Shown here: one piece after another, positions 8,915 to 16,868 of the stretch | Position numbering within the stretch: position 1 is the first letter of the stretch | Layout: every line of letters starts with the position of its first letter | DNA from: JBDIBB01 sp039812685 | GTDB taxonomy: Bacteria; Acidobacteriota; Vicinamibacteria; Vicinamibacterales; JAFNAJ01 | Assembly (NCBI GenBank): GCA_039812685.1 | Contig: JBDIBB010000065.1 | Coordinates: 1-23,268 of the forward strand | Direction of reading: 5' to 3' | DNA length: 23,268 nt | Notes under the pieces: generated by a model | Told to the model about the DNA's origin: nothing | The model's input: only the letters and a program-made list of their open reading frames with translations | Databases searched by the model: none | Made by a program: the position numbers and the translations under genes

Positions 8915-9409
8915 GTGAATCCCGAGACCGTCCAGCACCTCAGGCGCGCCACCACCGAGGTCTTCGAGACCATGGTGTTCCGCGAACTCTCGGGTGGCGA
9001 CCCCATCGAGGGCGAGGCGCTCCGATCCGGCTCCAATGTGGTCGGGACGGTCGGCTTCGCCGGTTCCGCCTGCGGGCTGGTCGCCTTCTACAGCACCCTC
9101 GACACGGCGCGAGACATCGCCGGGGCCATGCTCGGCCTGCCGCCAACCGAGGTGAACGGCGAGGTCGCCGACGCCATCGGCGAGATCACCAACATGGTGG
9201 CCGGCTCGTTCCGCACCCGCATGGCCGCCGACGGCGATGCCTGGGCCATCTCCGTGCCCACCGTGACGATTGGATCCGACTTCTTCATCAAGCCGATGAC
9301 CAACGGCCGGCGCGTGCTCCTGCCCTTCCGGATGGGCGCACAGGAGATCTTCGTGGAGCTGATCGTCACGAAGTCACGAGACACCACTTCCGGGGAGGGC
9401 ACGTCTTGA
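8915..9409 (+). CDS. cheX: CheX-like CheY-P phosphatase
   Basis: This 164-aa protein resembles the CheX/CheC/FliY phosphatases that dephosphorylate CheY-P and so end the motor signal. The single active-site helix EVADAIGEITNMVAGSF shows the D/S-x3-E-x2-N pattern (D86, E90, N93) followed by the conserved proline at 115. One such motif, rather than two, points to CheX rather than CheC. GTG 8915 is chosen because GAGGAG ends eight bases upstream; a GTG at 8906 lies within that ribosome-binding site. It is 54 bp after cheY and its stop overlaps the next start. It is shorter than FliY and lacks a switch-binding SpoA domain. Confidence 0.85.
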   Translation: MNPETVQHLRRATTEVFETMVFRELSGGDPIEGEALRSGSNVVGTVGFAGSACGLVAFYSTLDTARDIAGAMLGLPPTEVNGEVADAIGEITNMVAGSFRTRMAADGDAWAISVPTVTIGSDFFIKPMTNGRRVLLPFRMGAQEIFVELIVTKSRDTTSGEGTS

Positions 9410-10263
9410 GCGTTCCCCTGCCGCTGCCCCCGGAAAGTGAGTCTGCCGGAGATCCCTGGGCCTGGATCCGGGACGACGACACGGCGGTCCCGGTCCTGCC
9501 AACCCTGGCGCACCGGGTGATTGACATCGCCGCCGATCCCGAGGTGCACGTCGCGCAGCTCGCCGGCGTCGTCTCCAAGGATCAGGTTCTGGCGGCGCGC
9601 GTGCTGCAGATGGCCAACTCGGCCTTCTCGTCGCCGCTGCAGGCCATCTCGACGGTCGCCGAGGCCATCGTCCGGCTGGGCACGGCCTCGGTCCGCAACA
9701 TCGTCCTCACGGTGTGTCTCGCCTCGCGCATGCACGACCCCGAGGTGTACGGCGACCGTGGGCGCGCCCTGGTGGATCACGCGCTGGGCGTCGCGTATCT
9801 GGCGCGGTTCGTGGCCGAGCGCGCGCGGACGCAGATCGACGAGGCCTTCCTGTGCGGACTGCTGCACGACATCGGCAAGCTGGTGCTGCTCAAGCAGGCC
9901 CACCGGCACTGGAAGCAGACCGGGCGCATGGTCCCGCCGGTCTATGTCGAGCTGGCGCTGGTGGAACGTCATGCGGCCATGGGCAGCGTGGCGTTGCGGA
10001 AGTGGCGGCTACCGGAGTCCTTCGACGAGATCGTGAACTGCCACCACGACTACCGGGCCGCCCGGGAGATGCGGCGCGAGACCGCCGTCATCTACGCGGC
10101 CAACCTCCTGGCCCATCGCTTCGGCTTCGGCTGCGACGCGCAGGCGATCGATCTGCTGGCCGATCCCGTGAGCAACGAGCTGGGGCTCGATGCGGCGTGG
10201 ATCGAGACCCTCGACGCGCGCGCGCCAGGCCTGGTCGAGATCGCGAAGCAGAGCCTCGCGTGA
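9406..10263 (+). CDS. HDOD domain signalling protein
   Basis: This 285-aa protein is a HDOD domain from about residue 25 to 230. Visible hallmarks are LPTLAHRVI near the N-terminus, the helix SKDQVLAARVLQMANSAF, and HDIGK at 154-158. HDOD proteins are non-catalytic relatives of HD-GYP phosphodiesterases and work in chemotaxis, motility and stress signalling. The retained HDIGK leaves metal binding possible. The start is a TTG at 9406, supported by GGGGAGGG six bases upstream and a TTGA overlap with the cheX-like stop. Longer versions of the frame lack this support. Operon membership with cheY and cheX suggests a role in motility control. Confidence 0.87.
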   Translation: MSVPLPLPPESESAGDPWAWIRDDDTAVPVLPTLAHRVIDIAADPEVHVAQLAGVVSKDQVLAARVLQMANSAFSSPLQAISTVAEAIVRLGTASVRNIVLTVCLASRMHDPEVYGDRGRALVDHALGVAYLARFVAERARTQIDEAFLCGLLHDIGKLVLLKQAHRHWKQTGRMVPPVYVELALVERHAAMGSVALRKWRLPESFDEIVNCHHDYRAAREMRRETAVIYAANLLAHRFGFGCDAQAIDLLADPVSNELGLDAAWIETLDARAPGLVEIAKQSLA

Positions 10264-10272
10264 GCCCGGCCG

Positions 10273-11994
10273 TCAACGCGAATCGAGGATCTCCCGCACC
10301 TTCCGCAGCAGGGCATCCAGCGAGAACGGCTTCTGGAGGTACGCGGCGCCGGCGGCCAGCACGCGTGGATCGCCGATCGCCTCGTCGGCGTACCCCGACA
10401 CGTAGACCACCCGCAGTTCGGGCCGCTGGGCGAGCAGCCGCTCCGCCAGCGCCGGCCCCCCCATCTGCGGCATCACGACGTCGGCGATCAGCAGATCGAT
10501 GGGCCGCGACGCGGCGGCGGCCACGGCGATCGCCTCCGTTCCGTTGCCCGCGGTGAGCACGGTGTAGCCGTGGCTCTCGAGCCACTCGGAGATCACCGCC
10601 CTGACGCCCTCTTCATCCTCGACGAGCAGCAGCGTCTCATGGCCGCGCGGTCCCGCCGGGGGGCGTGTCGCGCGGCGCGCCTCCACGGCGGTCACGGGCT
10701 CGTGGACGCGCGGCAGGTAGATGCGGACGCGAGTGCCCAGCCCGAGTTCGCTGTCCATCCAGATGTAGCCGTCGCTCTGTTTGACGATGCCGTAGACCGT
10801 GGAGAGGCCGAGGCCGGTGCCACGGCCCGGCGCCTTGGTCGTGAAGAACGGATCGAAGGCGCGCCCCCGCGTCTCGGCGTCCATGCCGTGCCCGGTGTCG
10901 GACACCGAGAGCAGGACGTACGGGCCGCCCTTGATCGCGAAGGCCTCACGCTGATCGGACCGCGTCAGCACCACGTCGCGGGTCTCGATCGTCAGCGTGC
11001 CGCCCTCGGGCATCGCGTCGCGGGCGTTGACGGCGAGGTTCATCAGCACCTGCTCGAGCTGGACCGGGTCGGCGCGCACGGCGCCCAGCTCGGGCGAGAG
11101 CGCCGTCTCCAGCTCGATGTCCTCCCCAATCACTCGCCGCAACAGCGACTCGACGTTGCGCACCACCGAGTTCAACTGGAGCACCGTGGGCTGCATCATC
11201 TGCTGGCGGCTGAAGGCCAGCAGCTGCCGGGTGAGGGCGGCGGCGCGGTCGCCGGCCTTCTTGATCTCCTCCGCATGCCGGTGCAGCGCGTCGTGCTCCG
11301 GCAGCTTCTTCAGCAGGATCTCGGTGTAGCCGCCGATCGCCTGGACGATGTTGTTGAAATCGTGGGCGATGCCGCCCGCGAGCCGGCCGATGGCCTCCAT
11401 CTTCTGCACGCTCTGAAGACGAATCTGGCTCTCCAGCAGGCCGCGTTCGGTCGTCTTGCGTTCCAGCGCGCCGGACACCATCGTCGCGATGATCTGCAGG
11501 AAGTACACGTCCTCTGGCTTGAACGCGCGCGTCTCGGTGGCGTAGGCGGCGAGCACGCCCTGCGGCCCCGCGGCTGTCGGCAGCGCGACCGCCATGCCGG
11601 AGACGACGCCGTGCTCGCGCAGCAGGGGCACGCCATCTCCGCGGCCGCCGGCGTACGGCCCATCGTCGGTCACCGGCGTGCCGTGGGCCAGCACGCGCGC
11701 GATGGCGCTGCCGGGCTCCAGCCGGTGCAGGAGCTGGCCGCCCACGCTCTCGCGCCACCCGGCGCCGGCACGAATGAGAATCAGCTCCGACCCCGGGACG
11801 GGCTCGAAGATCGCGGCCATCGACACACCGAGGGCCTCGACGGAGAGGGTCACCGCACGCTCGAACAGTCCGGACAATTCGTAGCCGGCCAGCGAGTAGC
11901 GCGAGAACTCCGCCACGGCCGACAACTGGCGCGCGCGGAGGCCGAGTTCGCGCTCGGTGCGCGCCAGGCACGACGCGAGTTCGACGGTGGACAT
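10273..11994 (-). CDS. GAF-domain hybrid histidine kinase with C-terminal receiver
   Basis: This 573-aa cytoplasmic protein comprises a short helical N-terminus, a GAF-like sensory domain (about 35-180), HisKA with H211 in GGIAHDFNN, HATPase_c with an N box (NLAVNARDAM), a G1 box (VSDTGHGM) and a G2 box (GTGLGLS), and a C-terminal receiver with D505 in LLIADVVMP and a LQKPF lysine. No transmembrane helix is seen. The covalent receiver suggests phosphorelay to a separate Hpt or regulator, or self-inhibition. ATG 11994 is used; an in-frame GTG at 12030 would add 12 residues and cannot be excluded. It lies 54 bp downstream of the NapC-like gene on the same strand, so it may be co-transcribed and respond to respiratory state; that link is inference. 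Confidence 0.88.
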   Translation of the reverse strand: MSTVELASCLARTERELGLRARQLSAVAEFSRYSLAGYELSGLFERAVTLSVEALGVSMAAIFEPVPGSELILIRAGAGWRESVGGQLLHRLEPGSAIARVLAHGTPVTDDGPYAGGRGDGVPLLREHGVVSGMAVALPTAAGPQGVLAAYATETRAFKPEDVYFLQIIATMVSGALERKTTERGLLESQIRLQSVQKMEAIGRLAGGIAHDFNNIVQAIGGYTEILLKKLPEHDALHRHAEEIKKAGDRAAALTRQLLAFSRQQMMQPTVLQLNSVVRNVESLLRRVIGEDIELETALSPELGAVRADPVQLEQVLMNLAVNARDAMPEGGTLTIETRDVVLTRSDQREAFAIKGGPYVLLSVSDTGHGMDAETRGRAFDPFFTTKAPGRGTGLGLSTVYGIVKQSDGYIWMDSELGLGTRVRIYLPRVHEPVTAVEARRATRPPAGPRGHETLLLVEDEEGVRAVISEWLESHGYTVLTAGNGTEAIAVAAAASRPIDLLIADVVMPQMGGPALAERLLAQRPELRVVYVSGYADEAIGDPRVLAAGAAYLQKPFSLDALLRKVREILDSR

Positions 11995-12048
11995 CCCCGC
12001 GCATTGTAGGGGCGGGGCGCGCGGGCTCACAAGGCCCCCGGGCCGCCG

Positions 12049-13410
12049 TCACTTGTGGCAGAGCGTGCAGTCCTGGCTGATGGTGCGCCCGTCGGCCGAT
12101 TCGTGCGCCTCGTCGTGGCAGCGGAAGCAGCCTGGAGAATCCGTGTGCCCGAGGTGGTTGAGATGCGTCCCCCACGTCACGTTCATCGCCGGGAAGACGT
12201 TGGACGCATAGACACGCTGGAGACCCGCCACGGCGCGATCCACGTGTCCTGGCGTCGCCCCGGCAGGATTTCCGGCGTAGAAGGCCCGAATCCGCTGGTC
12301 GAACATCGCGAACGCCGTGGCGCGATCCGGATACTGCTGTGTCAGGGCCGCCACCGCCTCCCGCCGCATGAACGGGAGATCGCGAGGCAGCAGGCCATTG
12401 GCCAGTGCGGCGTCCACCGCCCGCTCGGGCGAAGGCGCGAACCGGTGGCTCGGCCGGTTGTGGCAATCGACGCAATCCATCGTGCGGACTTCCCGCCCGG
12501 CCAGCGACTCGCGCGAGACGCCTGCCACGACGAACTCGGTCACCTGTCCATCGGGCGCCGTCAGGCGAACCCACGGGATCTGTTCCCGGTTGTCGTCGGC
12601 CGCGATGTACTCGACCTTGAGGTTCGACGCCGTGTGCCAATGGATCCCGTTCGGGCCGCCGTGGCGCCAGCCGCCGCCGCCAACCCGAAGCTGCAGTTCG
12701 GTCACCGCCTCGGTGTTGGCTTCGTCGTCACTGTAGCTGACGAACTGACGCACCACGTCTCCCGTGAACTTTTCCGGCCAGTGACAGTGCTCGCACGTGT
12801 CGCGTGCCGGGCGCAGGTCGTGCACCGGCGACGGCACGGGACGTTCGTACGTGTTGAAGGTCACCGCCCACACCTGGCGAAGACCGTCGACCTTCGACTT
12901 CACGAACCAGGGCGCGCCAGGTCCGATGTGGCACTCGACGCACTTCACGCGGGCGTGCGGACCGTCGAGGTAGGCCGTGTACTCCGGCTCCATCACGGTA
13001 TGGCAGACCTGGCCGCAGAACGACACCGAGTCCATGTATTCCAGGCCCTTGTACATGGCCAGCCCGACGATCACGACGTTGACGATCGTGAGCCCCAGGG
13101 CGGCCGTCGCCAGCGAGCGCTGGCCAGGGTCGTTGAGATCGAACTTCAGCCACGCGTGAGTGGCGGCCGGCCGGCCGGCCAGACGGCGCCGGTTCTCCAG
13201 GACGATGCCGACCGGAATCAGGACGAGCCCGAGCACGAAGACGGCGGGCAGCAGCAGGAACGAGATGATGCCGAGATACGGGTTCGAATGCAGGCCGAAG
13301 AAGTCCCAGACGAACAGCACCAGGAACAGCACGGCACTGACGGTCGTGAGCAGCACGCCGAACTGCGTGATCGCGTTCTGGCGCACGGATGGCGGGCGCG
13401 TATCCGACAT
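12049..13410 (-). CDS. NapC/NirT-type hexaheme membrane cytochrome c
   Basis: This 453-aa protein has three hydrophobic segments at its N-terminus (about 16-38, 46-70, 102-122) and a large periplasmic part with six CxxCH-type heme sites: CGQVCH (132-137), CVECH (157-161), CEHCH (206-210), CVDCH (313-317), CFRCH (428-432) and CTLCH (448-452). The first motif has an extra residue between the cysteines. NapC/NirT proteins take electrons from membrane quinol and pass them to periplasmic reductases or cytochromes. The family usually has one transmembrane helix and four hemes, so this protein is enlarged. ATG 13410 has GGAGG at six bases. It is the third gene of the cytochrome module, 109 bp after cytochrome b. 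Confidence 0.88.
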   Translation of the reverse strand: MSDTRPPSVRQNAITQFGVLLTTVSAVLFLVLFVWDFFGLHSNPYLGIISFLLLPAVFVLGLVLIPVGIVLENRRRLAGRPAATHAWLKFDLNDPGQRSLATAALGLTIVNVVIVGLAMYKGLEYMDSVSFCGQVCHTVMEPEYTAYLDGPHARVKCVECHIGPGAPWFVKSKVDGLRQVWAVTFNTYERPVPSPVHDLRPARDTCEHCHWPEKFTGDVVRQFVSYSDDEANTEAVTELQLRVGGGGWRHGGPNGIHWHTASNLKVEYIAADDNREQIPWVRLTAPDGQVTEFVVAGVSRESLAGREVRTMDCVDCHNRPSHRFAPSPERAVDAALANGLLPRDLPFMRREAVAALTQQYPDRATAFAMFDQRIRAFYAGNPAGATPGHVDRAVAGLQRVYASNVFPAMNVTWGTHLNHLGHTDSPGCFRCHDEAHESADGRTISQDCTLCHK

Positions 13411-13491
13411 TCCAACCTCCAGGATCGCACTCGGGCCGACCGCTCGGGGCCGCCACGCGTGCGCAGGTCACATCTGGCGCGAGCGCGCGGC

Positions 13492-13510
13492 GCCGCGGGC
13501 GCTCCGCGGC
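13492..13510. other. Intergenic hairpin between cytochrome b and hexaheme genes
   Basis: A perfect 7-bp GC stem, GCCGCGG-GCGCT-CCGCGGC, lies in the 109-bp gap between two co-directional cytochrome genes, just after the cytochrome b stop. There is no U-tract, so it is more likely an mRNA processing or stability element, or a weak attenuator, than a strong terminator. Confidence 0.35.
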
Positions 13511-13519
13511 CCGCCCGCA

Positions 13520-14347
13520 TCAGAACACGACGGCGTAGACGATCAGCGCGACCAGCGACAGCCCGATGACGACCGCCAGGGTGCCGATGCTCCGGCCGAC
13601 GGTGACGACGAAGGGCTTCGGCGGCGACGCCTCGAGCGCGCCGAGACGGCCCTCGGCCGTGAGCCGCGCCAGTTCGCCCTGTCGCTCCTCCTCGAGTTCG
13701 TGCCGGGGCAGGCGGCCCGTGAAGATCACCAGGTCCATCGGGAACTTCTCAGGCCGGATGTGGCCGTTGAAGAAGTGCACGGTGAAGATGAAGCCGACCG
13801 CGAGCAGAGCCTCCTCGCCGTGCACCAGCATCGCCACGTTGAACGCCCATCCGGGCACGACGTGGGCGAAGAACCGTGGGAACCAGAGCATCAGCCCCGA
13901 CCCGCCGATCACGAACATGCCCCAGAACACCGCCCAGTAATCGAACTTCTCCCAGTAGGTGAAGTGGTCGAACTTCGGCCGCGGGCCACGTCCCACGAAG
14001 TATCTGAAATGCTGCGCCATCTCGCGCAGGTCGCCGGGCTGGGGCACCATCGAGGCCGGCCCCCAGAACATGGAGTAGTCCTTCTCCACCACCGCGCGGC
14101 GCACGAGCCGCCCGATGTGCGCGATGAAGACGATGATGAGAACGACCGCGCACGCCCGGTGCACGGTGCCGGCCGTCTCGAACCCGCCGAAGACCCTCGA
14201 CAGGTAGTAGGCCCACGGGGCACCGCTGAACCGCAACGGCAGCCCGGTCGCGGCGAGCCCGAGGAAGCTGAGCATCAGCAGGCCGTGCGTGATGCGGTGA
14301 TAGCGGTCGAAGCGCTGCACGTAGCGCGCGTCCTCGTGTGGGCTCAT
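13520..14347 (-). CDS. Cytochrome b (b561/formate dehydrogenase gamma-like) subunit
   Basis: This 275-aa integral membrane protein has four hydrophobic helices typical of the di-heme b561/FdnI-type family (about residues 22-36, 64-80, 138-158, 172-195) and a fifth, C-terminal one (about 250-274). Candidate heme b ligands are H21, H63, H77, H176 and H191. Such subunits exchange electrons between the quinone pool and a periplasmic partner. The cytoplasmic loop between helices 4 and 5 is long and charged. ATG 14347 overlaps the stop of the multiheme gene as ATGA, so the two proteins are probably made in fixed ratio and form one complex. No formate dehydrogenase or hydrogenase catalytic subunit is nearby. 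Confidence 0.87.
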   Translation of the reverse strand: MSPHEDARYVQRFDRYHRITHGLLMLSFLGLAATGLPLRFSGAPWAYYLSRVFGGFETAGTVHRACAVVLIIVFIAHIGRLVRRAVVEKDYSMFWGPASMVPQPGDLREMAQHFRYFVGRGPRPKFDHFTYWEKFDYWAVFWGMFVIGGSGLMLWFPRFFAHVVPGWAFNVAMLVHGEEALLAVGFIFTVHFFNGHIRPEKFPMDLVIFTGRLPRHELEEERQGELARLTAEGRLGALEASPPKPFVVTVGRSIGTLAVVIGLSLVALIVYAVVF

Positions 14348-15627
14348 CGCGGGCGCTCCTCATCGGCCGGCGGCCCTTCAGCCGGCGCCGCGGCCGGAGG
14401 TGGTTCCGTCACGGCCGCAGCGGCGTGGTGCCGGCGCACCTCCCGCCACGAACGCGCGAACCAGAGCCCCGAATGGATGCCGAAGAACGAGAACACGCCG
14501 ACGAGCAGCACTTCCATGAACCGGGCCGTGAAGAACAGCAGCGGGTTGCGCGTCCGGTCGTGCGTGTCGGCGTGGGGATCGTAGGCCGCGAAGCTGGCGT
14601 TCACGCCTGCGTGGCACTTCTGGCACGTGCGCAGCCGCCCCTCGGGAGAGACCGGCGACGCCGGGTTGCTGGCCGGCAGCACTTCGTGCGCACCGTGACA
14701 GTTCGCGCACGTGGCAACACGCGCGAAGCCCAGCTCGGTGACCTTGCCATGGAACGTGTCGCGGTAGGTGCGAAGCTTGTCGGTATGGCAGTTGCCGCAC
14801 TCGCGGATGACATCCACCTGCCACTGCTCGACGTCTGCCCGCTGGATGTGGTGCGCGCTGTGGCAATCGACGCAGACCGGCGCCCGGGGATCGCCGTTCT
14901 GCACGAGCGCGCCATGGGTGCCCCCGAGGTACTGGCGCTTGATGCCCTCGTGGCACGCGCCGCAGGTTGCCGCGACGTTCGCGCGGTTCACCTTGCTCGC
15001 AGCCTCGTTCGGCGGCGCGATGTCGTGCGCTCCGTGGCACGAGACGCAGCTCGGTGCGACCGTGAGCCCGCTGCGCAGCAACGCGCGCCCGTGAATGCTG
15101 TCTTCGAACAGCGCCGCCACGTTGCCGCCGGGCCGCCCCTGCTCGGCACCCGACGCCCCATGGCATTGCGCACAGGTGCGCATCACGTTGAGGCGGTAGG
15201 TCCGCGACCGCGGGTCGCTCGACGGCAGGATGTCGTGGCTGCCATGGCAACTCCAGCAGGTGGGCGCCGGGACCATCCCCGCGGCCACCGCGCGGCCGTG
15301 GACGCTGGCCTCGAACGCGCTGGCGTCGTGGCAGGCGTCGCACCGTGCGGGCATCAGTTGCTCGGCATGCGGGAACTCGGCCGCCGCCAGGTCCAGGTGA
15401 CAGGCGGTGCAGGCCAGTTCCAACTGCCCGTGAACGGACTCCGCGAACCGCGCGGCATCGACGAACACCGACGAACCGCTGGCGCGCTGCGCCGACGTGT
15501 CGCCGTGACACATCAGGCAATCGTCGTTGGTCGGTGCGGGAGGCGCGTCCTGCCCGTGGACGGGTCCGGACGCGACAGACAGGAAGAGGCCGAGCACGAA
15601 CGCCCGCCTCGCATGGGGCCAAGTCAT
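14344..15627 (-). CDS. Undecaheme c-type cytochrome, membrane anchored
   Basis: This 427-aa exported protein carries eleven CxxCH heme motifs, at about residues 37, 73, 96, 124, 152, 194, 222, 252, 277, 307 and 335. It has a signal peptide (RRAFVLGLFLSVASG with a likely cleavage near residue 25) and a hydrophobic anchor at about 365-393, followed by a Pro/Ala-rich cytoplasmic tail. Repeated blocks of HG (possible distal heme ligands) plus CHGAHD/CHGSHD show internal duplication of a small heme module, as in the cytochrome c3/c554-like families. ATG 15627 is favoured over a TTG at 15636, but neither has a strong ribosome-binding site. It is the first gene of a module with cytochrome b and the NapC-like protein. 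The physiological acceptor cannot be told from sequence. Confidence 0.88.
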   Translation of the reverse strand: MTWPHARRAFVLGLFLSVASGPVHGQDAPPAPTNDDCLMCHGDTSAQRASGSSVFVDAARFAESVHGQLELACTACHLDLAAAEFPHAEQLMPARCDACHDASAFEASVHGRAVAAGMVPAPTCWSCHGSHDILPSSDPRSRTYRLNVMRTCAQCHGASGAEQGRPGGNVAALFEDSIHGRALLRSGLTVAPSCVSCHGAHDIAPPNEAASKVNRANVAATCGACHEGIKRQYLGGTHGALVQNGDPRAPVCVDCHSAHHIQRADVEQWQVDVIRECGNCHTDKLRTYRDTFHGKVTELGFARVATCANCHGAHEVLPASNPASPVSPEGRLRTCQKCHAGVNASFAAYDPHADTHDRTRNPLLFFTARFMEVLLVGVFSFFGIHSGLWFARSWREVRRHHAAAAVTEPPPAAAPAEGPPADEERPR

Positions 15628-16146
15628 CGAGCGCAATCCGTCATGCGGCTGGTGGTGAGCACTGCCGGTCGAGTCGTGACCGACAGCTTAGCGCAGATGC
15701 CGGAACGGCAGGCCGGCCGCCGGCGAGAACCTGTTCCCGAGGACCGGTCGCGGGCCCACGACACCCTGAGGAAGATGGGTCGGGTGGGTCATCGAACGCG
15801 GTCGAGAACGGTCGACCAATTGTAGGGCTGGCCGACCGCGGTGGGGATTTGAGGATGTTGTCTGTGCGCCGTGAGCGCACCGCAACTCGATCCCCGGGAA
15901 CCACCGAACGTGTTGTCGAGGTCGTCGCGACGCCTGTGTCCGTGAACGTGTCGGGACGACTGCCGAACCACGACGAGAACCATTGCATACGAAGTGCCAG
16001 GATTCCGCCACGACGTCGCCGTGCGCCGCCACCAGAATCCTGGCCGAAATCCCGCGAATTGCCCTCCGCAGCCCCACTCCCCGCTCCACCGGCCGGCGCA
16101 TCCGTGACGCAATCGCCACACGGGCAGCGGAAGTGCCGCACCCGCA
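15628..16146. other. Noncoding region upstream of the cytochrome module
   Basis: I see no credible gene in these ~520 bp. Overlapping open frames on both strands give low-complexity Arg/Ser/Pro-rich translations with no motif. A TACAAT-like -10 box reads toward the cytochrome genes at 15819-15824 (minus strand), without a convincing -35. A small direct repeat, CGGTCGA twice at 10-bp period, lies beside it. The stretch could also contain a decayed gene. Confidence 0.5.
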
Positions 16147-16386
16147 TCAACCCGATCGCCGCATGAGAAGCCGAAAGTCGGTCACGTCGCGGGACTCGGC
16201 CGAGACGAAGCACTCCGGGCCACACGCGCGGGTGAGATGTGCGAGCAGATCGGGTTCCTGATCCGTGATGTCCACCCACTCGTCAGTCAGGCCGACGATG
16301 GCGTTGGCCGCCGTGGCAAGGTCGCCTTCGGTTGCACCGGCGAATCGCCGCCGCAGTACCGTCAGCACCTTCTCGCGATCGATCAT
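16147..16386 (-). CDS. Small hypothetical protein (79 aa)
   Basis: This 79-aa protein has a balanced, protein-like composition, unlike the Arg-rich chance frames around it. It begins MIDREKVLTVLRRRF, continues with a helical ATAANAIVGL, and ends in RLLMRRSG. ATG 16386 has GGAG at about eight bases upstream, which supports real translation; the much longer open frame upstream of it does not look like protein. It contains an acidic central part (DEWVDITDQEPD) and no signal peptide, transmembrane segment or metal motif beyond one cysteine. No family is recognised. It is isolated between two gene-poor stretches. Confidence 0.6.
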   Translation of the reverse strand: MIDREKVLTVLRRRFAGATEGDLATAANAIVGLTDEWVDITDQEPDLLAHLTRACGPECFVSAESRDVTDFRLLMRRSG

Positions 16387-16776
16387 GGCGTCTCCAGAGT
16401 CGCGCCAGCCATGCCAGTCACCTGGCCGGATTGTCCGGCCGTCGCAGAACCCGCCTGGTTGTGGTGGAAGGTGTCCATCGAACCCGGGCCCGCCGCTGCG
16501 AACCCTGCTCGCCGGCCCCCATTCGGCGAACCGGGCGCGCCCGCGGCGGGCGACCGGCCTACGGCCCGTCATTACGCAAACGTGGTGCCACTTCTCCGAT
16601 CGCGCGAAACACACGGAAAATCACGCAACGTCGATTGCGGGCGTGCCGGCTTCACCGCCTTCTTACGGCTCTCCGGCAGTTCTGGCGTCGCGCGACCTCG
16701 TCGCCGACGGAGATTCGCCACTTCGCCGCCCCTCCGTCGTCGGCCCACGACAATCCTCTCGCGGCGCCCTGGGGAC

Positions 16777-16805
16777 GCGACATCGCCGGGATGCGACATC
16801 GCCGG
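16777..16805. repeat. 13-bp direct repeat, 16-bp period
   Basis: GCGACATCGCCGG occurs exactly twice (16777-16789 and 16793-16805), immediately upstream of a possible promoter for the radical SAM gene. The 16-bp period is not a whole number of helical turns. It may be a tandem regulator site or a chance local duplication. Confidence 0.5.
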
Positions 16806-16807
16806 AA

Positions 16808-16836
16808 TTGACTTCTCGCGTCCTGGCTGCCAGCAT
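16808..16836 (+). promoter_or_regulatory. Candidate promoter for radical SAM gene
   Basis: TTGACT (16808-16813) lies 17 bp from CAGCAT (16831-16836). The -35 box is good and the -10 box is weak. It is positioned about 30 bp upstream of the radical SAM start codon at 16869. Confidence 0.3.
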
Positions 16837-16868
16837 GCCCCGTCGTCCCACGCCGGGCCGGCTGTCTC

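Larger units (their letters stand above)
16387..16868. other. Noncoding region with short direct repeat and possible promoter
   Basis: No convincing coding sequence is seen in these ~480 bp. Features near the right end are a 13-bp direct repeat (16777-16805) and a possible promoter facing the radical SAM gene. The remainder shows nothing I can name. Confidence 0.5.

Noticed and set aside
10570..12009. 479-aa plus-strand frame opposite the hybrid kinase
   Set aside because: It is the mirror of a real kinase gene and has a His/Arg/Gln-biased translation.
14338..15825. 495-aa plus-strand frame opposite the undecaheme gene
   Set aside because: It is antisense to eleven CxxCH motifs that define the real frame.
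15641..16279. 212-aa minus-strand frame containing a CPCGDC segment
   Set aside because: The possible metal motif is isolated in Arg/Ser/Gly-rich sequence. It overlaps the better supported 79-aa ORF and has no good start.
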